Source of the DNA: Fennellomyces sp. T-0311
Taxonomy: Eukaryota > Mucoromycota > Mucoromycetes > Mucorales > Lichtheimiaceae
DNA: 64,000 bases
Direction of reading: 5' to 3'
Assembly: GCA_025266875.1 (NCBI GenBank)
Contig: JALLLT010000007.1
Coordinates: forward strand, 620,001-684,000
Of the stretch, positions 56,813 through 64,000 are shown piece after piece. The stretch's first letter is position 1, and each line of letters begins with the position of its first letter. Made by a program: the position numbers and the translations under genes. Under the pieces are notes generated by a model. It searched no databases. It was not told the origin of the DNA and saw only the letters and a list, made by a program, of their open reading frames with translations.

Positions 56813-59412
56813 ATGGAAATATCAGAGGATCACAGCTGTACAATAATCGAGTCAACAAAAACATCGGTCCAATCTTCCGACGAGAAACATGTTGCGTCCA
56901 AAAAAAAGACATCGCTCATGTTGGTCATGGTCAGTTTTCAAATTTCGATATTTTTAGCCGCTCTCGACAAGTAAGTTTTTTACTCATTATATGCACTTGA
57001 AAAATAAAGTACTAATGCCATAATATTTTGGCGCGATATACAATAGAACTATTATTGCAACATCTTTACCTACAATTGGGTCTGAATTCAAAGCCATGTC
57101 GATTTCTTCCTGGGTCATAAACAGGTACTGCATTCATTATAACGCGTATATGTACACAGTGAAAGTGCTAATATTCATATGCATGTAGTTTAATGTTGGC
57201 CTTCAATGCATTTCGTACGGTTAGAGTTATATTCGGCAGTTGAAAATTCTAACAAGGCGTAAATGCAATACAGAGCCACTATTCACAAAGCTATCTGATA
57301 TTTTTGGACGAAAATGTATCATTATGTACGGACTACTATTATTCCTAGTATCATCAGCGCTGTGTGGTGCAGCAACGGTATGAAAAAAGTAAGCATTATG
57401 TTGATTTAGTTCGTCCTAATTGGGAAATACTTTTGGGAATAGAGTATGATTATGCTTATCATCTTTCGCGCATTTCAAGGCATCGGCGCCGCCAGTGTAA
57501 GCGCTTGCTTTACTTATTACAAGTTTTATATTTTTGGCTAATATAAGCACCCTTGCAGATTGTTTCCATGGTACGTATATTTCGTACATAGGTTTATCAT
57601 ATTAGCTACTGAAACTTTACTAAAAAATCAAGTTACATGTATAGGTTTTTGTCATTATATCTGACCTGGTGCCGTTGGAAAAGCGAGGAAACTATCAAGG
57701 GTATAATAGTATATAAAATGACGTGTTACCGAGAGACTGACAGTTAATGATAAATGTAGCCTGGTGGCTATTGCTTTTGCGCTAGCGAGTGTGTCCGGAC
57801 CTTTAATCGGTGTAAGTCTATGAAGCGACAGGTTACTTTATCGTTGCTAACCATCTATTATCCATAAAAATAGGGTGTATTCACAGATTACTTAAGTTGG
57901 CGATGGAGTTTTTATATCAAGTAAGCACCAAGTTAAATGAAAAGTAAGCAGAACCATTGTACTAATAAGCACTGTAATTTTAGCGTGCCCCTTGCTGCAG
58001 GATGTATATTTATTTTATTCTTTTACTTGCACTTGCCAATGGAAAAGCAAACTTTCAAGGACAAGCTTATGCGCATCGATTATGCAGGAAACTTTTTGGC
58101 GTTGGCTGCCACCACGTTATTCCTCTTGGCTCTAAATTTTGGCGGCCAAGATTATCCATGGAAATCCGCGGCTGTAATTGTAAGTCATAAAATCTAACCA
58201 GTTCTATGTTATTTCAATATTTAGTGAGCTGTCTTTTACAGGTATCGTTAGTGCTTTCTGGTGTTCTTGTTGTATTATTGGCTGTCGTCGAAGTTAAATA
58301 TGCAAAGGAACCATTGATGCCTCCACGGCTTTTCAAAAACCGTACTGTCGTTGCTCTTATGTCTGTCAATGTACTATTTGGCATGACTTTCTACCCAATG
58401 ATATTTTACATGCCTACCTATTTCCAAGCTGTACGCGGTGATTCGGCAACGTGGTCTGGAATACGGATGGTTCCTATGGAAGCTGCAATCGGTGCATTTG
58501 CTGCGCTTGGTGGTTTTATCATTACAAAGTACGGCGTATACCGATCACTGTAAGTAGGAAGTTTGCTCGGGCTTTATGAAGTATCTAACTTTATTTTAGG
58601 CTTGTTTCCGGTATTATTTTGCTTGCTACAAGTATTGGACTTTTCAGCCTGTTCACTATTAAAACGAGCTGGCCAAGTAAGTACAATAATTACAATATAT
58701 GCTGCATAGTTTATATTTGTTCTAATGCTTCCTAGTGATATATGGATTGATCTTTATGAATGGCATCGGTATGTTTCAAATGCGTGCTACTGAAAATGCA
58801 CTTATACTTATGCTCACTCTAATATCAAACTAGGCGGAGGCTTATTTCTTGCCGCGAACAGTATCGCGATTCAAGCCGCAGTAGACGAATGCGATGTTGG
58901 TAAGTACTGTGCATACCGTCAATTATCACTTTATTTTAACAAAGTGAGCAGCCGTTGCTATAGGTCTTCGCGAGTTTTTAATTGCTCTAGGCGGCTCACT
59001 TGGTGTTGCAATTGCGTCAAACGTATTGAATTCGACCCTAACAAAGAATTTGCCTCGCGCAATACCGTCCGAGCATGCCGCATTTGTCTTAAAGTCACCA
59101 GAATATATTCGTAACGGGTTACCGCTCGAGTATTTTGAGGCGACGATTACCACTTATGCAGATTCGATGAAAGATGTATGGCACATTTTAACTATCATTG
59201 GAGGACTTGGTAACGGAAAACGAATCGCGGTATTTTCTTTCAGGGCCTAACAAGAGATCATAGGATTTGTATGTTCTCTTTTTATAAAACATTACCCGCT
59301 GAATAGAGTCGACGCTGATCCTAAGGAAGTCGAAGAGAGCCACGAAAAGCAGCAACATCCGCATTCAATTGTTGAAGTTCGAAGCGACGTAAACGAGATA
59401 ACAGAAAATTAA
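56813..59412 (+). CDS. MFS multidrug/drug:H+ antiporter, DHA2-like (14 TM)
   Basis: Sixteen exons: 56813-56970, 57047-57124, 57189-57214, 57274-57377, 57443-57496, 57559-57570, 57645-57700, 57760-57811, 57874-57920, 57984-58179, 58242-58549, 58600-58676, 58736-58768, 58834-58899, 58952-59209 and 59264-59412; 557 residues. Exon 6 has only 12 nt (IVSM). Family marks: FLAALDKTIIATSLPTIGSE (motif D1), LFTKLSDIFGRKCIIMYGLL (motif A), FRAFQGIGAAS (motif B), YQGLVAIAFALASVSGPLIG (motif C) and WRWSFYINVPLAAGCIF. The charged C-terminal tail is typical. Members export drugs, fungal metabolites or siderophores at the plasma or vacuolar membrane; which one is unknown. Intron density is far above that of typical fungal MFS genes. 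Confidence 0.9.
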
Positions 59413-60073
59413 GGAATGATAAAAGTATGTACCACGAAACTAAGTTCTCGTACATTTAGAAATGGCCGCTAAATTTTTACTAGTTATATAGCCATTTTAC
59501 GTTAAATTGCATGGATAGTTTTTGTCTTGGCTACGACAAGCATAGCACTCCACGCCATCTAATAGCATCACAATCATTTATAACTTTAATACTATATCTA
59601 TGGAAGGGTATCCCGGAGAGCTGCGAGCATTGTAAGACTAATGTAATAAACGAGTTCTTACAGAGAAAACACTATACATAATTAAGCGGCTACTAAATGT
59701 TTTAAAGGGTAATGACGGTAAAAAAAAAATCGACGCATGTCTCGACATTTCAAAAAGATTCCAGTATATACCTCTCAGGGTTCATATACTTCCAGGAACG
59801 AGGTTATCAAACCTGATATATGTAGTATACCAATAACACAGCAGGGGATGAAGGGGATGATGTGATATATAATCGTCATGCGGCTGTTTAGTGACACGTG
59901 CATATTGATCTGTCTTCTCCAAGAAATGGTACGTTCAAATAACACTCTGATCTTATTACCCGGCAAACCCCATTGGATACTTGTATTGGGGCGCTGTTTC
60001 TTTGCTTGGTAATGGCGTCATGATATACTTCCTTTTTTATCTGGTTCTGTATGTATGCATAACTATTGATAGA
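59413..60073. other. Intergenic, no gene recognised
   Basis: 3' region of the transporter followed by AT-rich sequence with only short frames. Nothing else recognised before the left arm of the inverted repeat. Confidence 0.4.
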
Positions 60074-60310
60074 CATGTTGGTAGCCCCGCCAACTTTCCC
60101 TCTCTCCCTTTCTCTCTTCCTCTCTCTTTCTCTCTTGTATTATTATATCATACATATTATCATTATCACCCATAATTACCCAATAGAGTAGCTTAGTAGC
60201 TAGAATCTTCTTGTTGCGGTACTCTACACCACAATCACGGCGCCAACTGAGCCACCACTAGCCAGCAATTTGCCTGCATGAACAATACCATTCACCTTTA
60301 CCTCCTACTG
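60074..60310 (-). repeat. Left arm of a perfect 237-bp inverted repeat (SINE-like)
   Basis: From CATGTTGGTAGCCCCGCC (60074) to CCTTTACCTCCTACTG (60310) this arm is, as far as I can read, the exact reverse complement of 61178-61414. Read on the minus strand it contains TGGCTCAGTTGG, a perfect match to the RNA polymerase III A box (TRGYNNARNNG), followed about 40 nt later by a weaker B-box-like GATTCTAGC, then an A/T-rich part and a long AG-rich simple repeat. That layout resembles a tRNA-derived SINE. No TSD was identified. Confidence 0.7.
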
Positions 60311-61177
60311 AATAGATTGCGATTCGCTGTTGTAATCTCGTGCTACGGGAATTCGTATCGCACCTGTGAGCGAAAGTCACATATATTAAGCGTCCTAGAT
60401 TTTCCCTTCTCAACTGTCAAAAATACGTAATTCATGGTACACAGTTGCTGAATTTCAAGAGTATGCTGTGTGTTTGCGCCTGGCATACTAATTATGGTGA
60501 GGAATATATACTGTATTCGCCAAACGGAAATTACCCGCCAATTCTGTTATTGGCCTCAATAATTTCGATGCTACCAAATCCGACTTGCCACAGCAGATAG
60601 ATGCTAAAAAGTCTATATGCGTCTACACCGATCACTCCGATCTCTACACATTACGAAATATACAGCGACTTCCGTTTTTGGAATGTCACTGATTTCTTTG
60701 GGTAGCGACATTACTTTTTAGAAATACTGTATACTGCATAAGTGTATGCATTACTACGCTTAAACAGACATAGTGTTGGCGCCGTTTTGAGTCAGGTGTA
60801 CAGTAGTAGATTGTCGTGTAAATCGGTAGTTGAGTACACCGAAATAGAATGAGCACCAGCAACAATATCGTTTGTTACGGACGTTTGTATAAAGGAATCC
60901 TAAAGAGGATCGTGGATTGGAAATAGAAAAAGGGTAGTAAAGCAAATTGTCTTTATTGTTTGATCGATAAACAGTGATCCTAATTGAAGGACACTAAACA
61001 ATACTGATAACTATAAAGTATTTAGGTCGGGGTGTTGATAAATGTAATCAATTGACCAATGTTTATTTAACGAAAAGCGCTTCTATTTATATCTTTTGGT
61101 ACAATGGCGCAGTGCTAGCTGTTCTAGCTGTGATAGGTGCATGCGGTAACCAATTGATGATAGTGTAGTTGCCGCAG
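60311..61177. other. Spacer between the inverted-repeat arms
   Basis: 867 bp without a convincing gene. A minus-strand frame at 60945-60760 (containing FLYTNVRNKRYCCWCSFYFG) is short and unsupported. If the arms are ends of one element, this is its interior, and it shows no transposase. Confidence 0.4.
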
Positions 61178-61414
61178 CAGTAGGAGGTAAAGGTGAATGG
61201 TATTGTTCATGCAGGCAAATTGCTGGCTAGTGGTGGCTCAGTTGGCGCCGTGATTGTGGTGTAGAGTACCGCAACAAGAAGATTCTAGCTACTAAGCTAC
61301 TCTATTGGGTAATTATGGGTGATAATGATAATATGTATGATATAATAATACAAGAGAGAAAGAGAGAGGAAGAGAGAAAGGGAGAGAGGGAAAGTTGGCG
61401 GGGCTACCAACATG
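61178..61414 (+). repeat. Right arm of the perfect 237-bp inverted repeat (SINE-like)
   Basis: Plus-strand copy of the element, from CAGTAGGAGGTAAAGG to GGCGGGGCTACCAACATG. The A-box-like TGGCTCAGTTGG is near 61236, and the AG-rich tract is at about 61351-61393. The identity of the two arms implies recent duplication, conversion, or an assembly artefact. Confidence 0.7.
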
Positions 61415-61449
61415 ACTAACAATTTTTTTTAACCTATATGTTTCTTATA

Positions 61450-61624
61450 TCACTGCAAAAAATTTTTGGGTGAATTTTGGTGAATAATTTTTCCAAATGG
61501 TTAAACATAAGCTTTTTAACCACTTGAGTTACTAAAAATGGTAGTACAAGTGGTTAAAAAGCTTATGTTTAATCACCTCAAAAACTCATTCACCCAAAAT
61601 TCACCCAAAAATTTTTTGCAGTGA
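61450..61624. mobile_element. 175-bp MITE with long terminal inverted repeats and TA target site
   Basis: The ends TCACTGCAAAAAATTTTTGG and their complement form inverted arms of about 75-80 bp, including the internal pair AAACATAAGCTTTTTAACCA and its complement. TA dinucleotides flank both sides (61448-61449 and 61625-61626). Small indels distinguish the arms. The structure fits a non-autonomous Tc1/mariner-type (Stowaway-like) element; no transposase seen. Confidence 0.75.
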
Positions 61625-61626
61625 TA

Positions 61627-62220
61627 GTAACTCTGTGTATTAGCATGGCGACCATTTGCCTGATGGGGTGCCTCAACTAAAATGAAGCATTGACTGTCCG
61701 ATCAATTCATGCAGAAAAGGTAAAAGAAAATATGTACAAAGGTGAATGAAAGACCGAGCGTGTCGACATCTTCATCCAGAATTTCAACAACGCAAGCTGT
61801 ATGGTACGTATGTATATATGTGAAGGTAAGAATATTGAAAGCGTACGATATATCAGGAGAGATAATATATATCAGATGGCTCAAGGCTGCCTGTGTTCGT
61901 CTTTTTCTTTGCTTCTCCCAATCTAGCGGATCGTCTAGTCCCCATAACAGGTCGCCGTTGGGAACATTTTTTTTCCGTTCCAGTAGCCGACTCTCTTTAT
62001 TGTGAACACGTTCTCATAACTGATAATGATATGCTTAAGATTTGGGAACCCAAAAAAGGAAGAAAGGTATTTTTCTCCAGACGCTTATATGTGGTAAATA
62101 CAAAGACTAGTGCAGTGTGATACAAAAAATCAGATGTATAATGCGGTGTATACGGTGCGCGTTGAAATGCGAAAGTCCTTCATTATTACAAGTGTGTCAT
62201 TGACTCCTTTGTATATACTC
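61627..62220. other. Intergenic with possible coding remnant
   Basis: A plus-strand frame at about 61920-62120 (LADRLVPITGRRWEHFFSVP, EHVLITDNDMLKIWEPKKGR) has protein-like composition but no clear start or domain. Nothing else recognised. Confidence 0.3.
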
Positions 62221-62224
62221 TACT

Positions 62225-62415
62225 CCGTGACGAAATGGACATGCTCCATCACGAAAAAGTTATATACTCATTAGCAAAAAAAAAAACGTGACCGATCGCG
62301 AAAAAATAGCAATGTCGAAAAGACTACAAGCTCATTAGCGAAAAAAAAATCATTGGCAATCACGAAGAAAGAATTGACAATGGCGAAAAAGCTGGAGACC
62401 CATTCACGAATAAAA
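62225..62415 (+). repeat. Three worn tandem units of about 65 bp
   Basis: Recurring pattern CGAAAAAG..A..CTCATTAGCGAAAAA, with starts near 62252, 62316 and 62384. In one plus-strand frame the last two units translate as DREKIAMSKRLQAH and KKELTMAKKLETHSR, so the repeat may once have coded for a charged helix. The A-runs vary in length. Confidence 0.5.
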
Positions 62416-63638
62416 ATTCTCCCCTCCCCGCATACAAAGCTCACTTCCAGTGCGAAAGGTGCTTCCTATATATGTAATGTACTATTCCTGGATACGAAGA
62501 TTTCTGCTGCCGAAAGCGTAAATGCTGTACTTCTTTTGGCGGTGTCAGGCGCAAAATTATGTTTCAGTTATCTTTGTTCGCGAAGGACAATTGCGCTTGC
62601 TTTGATAATGACCTGTATGGATCCCACCATCAATCATACAAACACATACGAAGTGAGTGACAAGGCGTTCTTGTGGCTGGAAAGACCAGAGTAAAAAGTA
62701 GCCAAGACCTGCCACCATGAACCAGACCAGCATGATTGAGGGTCAGGATCCAAGAAATGTTGCCGGACTCGTATACGGGTGTTTCGGCGCCCATATTATT
62801 AAACACGGTTGATTGGTGGCACCGCATCTAAACCATACTCACTGCTTCCACGCCATCCGCACCACTGCATAATTCAACAGATTTTTGGAGTTGATGGTAT
62901 GTCAAGATCTATGAAAAGACCTGATAAAGTCCATGAGCTATGCAGCGCCGCTTTCCAACAGACACGCTGCAGAAACTATGTTTCACTGCCGTTTGTAATG
63001 AGGAAACTCGATTCCGCGGCAATGAAGCGAACGAGAAGAAATTGGAGTCATGAACGGGAATCTGAGAAATGTCAGACCTATAAACATTGAGTTGCATGGT
63101 GTGCTTGTTAATGATCGCGCCATGAGCTTTGACCTTGTTTCTAGCGTAGTGGCTGTAGACAGCAAAACCCAGCTCGCATGATGTCTGTGCGCCCCTGAAG
63201 CCAAATTCGTAACTTGGCGTACAGGCCACGTTGCGAGACGCGACGAGTGTCTACAGAATCCTCAGAACGTCTACTTTTCGAATAAAATACGAAGCATTGA
63301 ATCCGGGCCAGTCTGTTATATGATAATTGTCTTCCGAGTGTATTACCACATATAGAAATTTTCATAAAAGATACCGGAATCTGTCCAGGATGAAGTTTTG
63401 GGCATGGCGACAAGTTTTGGACGCCATGGGGACAACTGCCATGACTACAAATGACAGCTTATCAAGTTGTCTTGCGGCATGGCGGCATCTCATGCAAGGC
63501 AATGGTGGATCTCCATTGGCAAAAGGTGGTAAAGGGATGATTTTATGGCTCCATGTGTAACACGAAATGGCCAACCTTCAAAATAAATGAAAAAAGACTT
63601 CTTTCCTTTTTTCTCTTTCTTTCCCCAGTTGTAACCAT
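62416..63638. other. Gene-poor end region with unassigned frames
   Basis: Frames of 60-113 codons occur on both strands (for example minus 63229-62909 with NKVKAHGAIINKHTMQLNVY, and minus 62827-62630). They overlap each other and contain no motif I recognise; they may be worn transposon sequence. The final 60 bp are pyrimidine-rich with a CCCCAG acceptor-like end just before the ATG at 63639. Confidence 0.3.
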
Positions 63639-64000
63639 GTTCTTCATCGCGCTTTTCGCTGCTGTTCTCCTTGTCGCTGCTGTCTGCATTGCTCAAGCCG
63701 TTCTCTCGCGTTCTCGTCGCGTACCGCCCGATCTACCAACGCCGTATGCAACGCCTATGCTGCTTTCCGCAGCCGTGTCTCCGCTGTTGCAGTCCGTGCC
63801 CGCTGCCGTGTCTTCGCCGTTTCCATCTGTGCGCGCCGCCTCGTCGTCCATGCTGCTTTTTCAGCCGATGTCTCCTCCGGCGGCTGCGTTGATTCCCGAG
63901 GACATGCCTCCCCCGTCGCCGCTGTTCGGAGCAATGCCTCCTCCGCCGCCGCCTCCAGCTGTGGACGATGAGTTCCTCGGGCTCTTCGACCAGATGAGCA
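63639..64000 (+). CDS. N-terminal part of a membrane-anchored or secreted proline-rich protein (cut by window end)
   Basis: Open from ATG 63639 to the window end with no stop. It starts MFFIALFAAVLLVAAVCIAQ, a hydrophobic segment that is either a signal peptide or a single N-terminal anchor, followed by a basic patch (LSRSRRVPP) and a Ala/Ser/Pro-rich region with PEDMPPPSPLFGAMPPPPPP and then an acidic aromatic stretch VDDEFLGLFDQM. GC content and codon use are markedly higher than in the preceding desert, which supports a real exon. A TTTCTTTCCCCAG sequence just upstream could be a splice acceptor, in which case the true start lies further upstream. No family recognised. Confidence 0.55.

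Noticed and set aside
61351..61393. AG-rich repeat as a possible CRISPR-like or satellite array
   Set aside because: A simple purine microsatellite tail of the SINE-like element; no spacers.

Overview
This window is nuclear DNA of an early-diverging filamentous fungus, most likely a member of the Mucoromycota (Mucorales-like). Genes are cut by many very short introns (about 45-70 nt), intergenic DNA is AT-rich, highly expressed genes (eEF2, ADP/ATP carrier, eS30) show strong C-ending codon bias, and one degenerate gene belongs to a family I recognise from Mucorales genomes. The call is from protein similarity and gene architecture, not from a marker search. Exon models were built by hand from splice signals; for every gene with a resolved start the joined exons are a multiple of three.

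Layout. 1-631: a secreted kelch/galactose-oxidase-like gene cut by the window edge. 0.6-6.5 kb: gene-poor, with a decayed tandem-repeat protein gene. 6.5-19 kb: dense housekeeping block with BCKDHB (+), a Cid1-type nucleotidyltransferase (-), MLH1 (+), a nucleotide-sugar transporter (+) and eEF2 (+). The nucleotidyltransferase and MLH1 start 114 bp apart, and MLH1 and the transporter are 60 bp apart. 19-21.7 kb: sparse DNA with a 79-bp MITE. 21.7-26.7 kb: ADP/ATP carrier, ornithine aminotransferase and ribosomal protein eS30, all on the minus strand. 26.7-35 kb: gene desert with a decayed Mucorales-family gene and a diverged array of about 240-bp repeats. 35.2-36.8 kb: a 520-residue orphan protein. 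37-40.8 kb: desert with another decayed gene. 40.8-53.4 kb: second dense block with a small orphan, an IQ/coiled-coil protein, an orphan with a Cys-rich tail, protein phosphatase 5, V-ATPase subunit d, a La-related protein and an ACS-family MFS transporter. 53.4-56.8 kb: desert. 56.8-59.4 kb: a 16-exon DHA2-type MFS transporter. 59.4-63.6 kb: repeat-rich, with a perfect 237-bp inverted repeat, a 175-bp MITE and short tandem repeats. 63.6 kb-end: start of a membrane-anchored, proline-rich protein.

Functional themes are central metabolism (branched-chain amino acids, ornithine, mitochondrial nucleotide exchange), translation (eEF2, eS30, La-related protein), mismatch repair, vacuolar acidification and transport. 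Nothing suggests a biosynthetic cluster. The less ordinary content lies in the deserts (decayed repeat proteins, repeat arrays, inverted elements) and in gene structure (three inferred GC-AG introns, 12-nt and 18-nt microexons).
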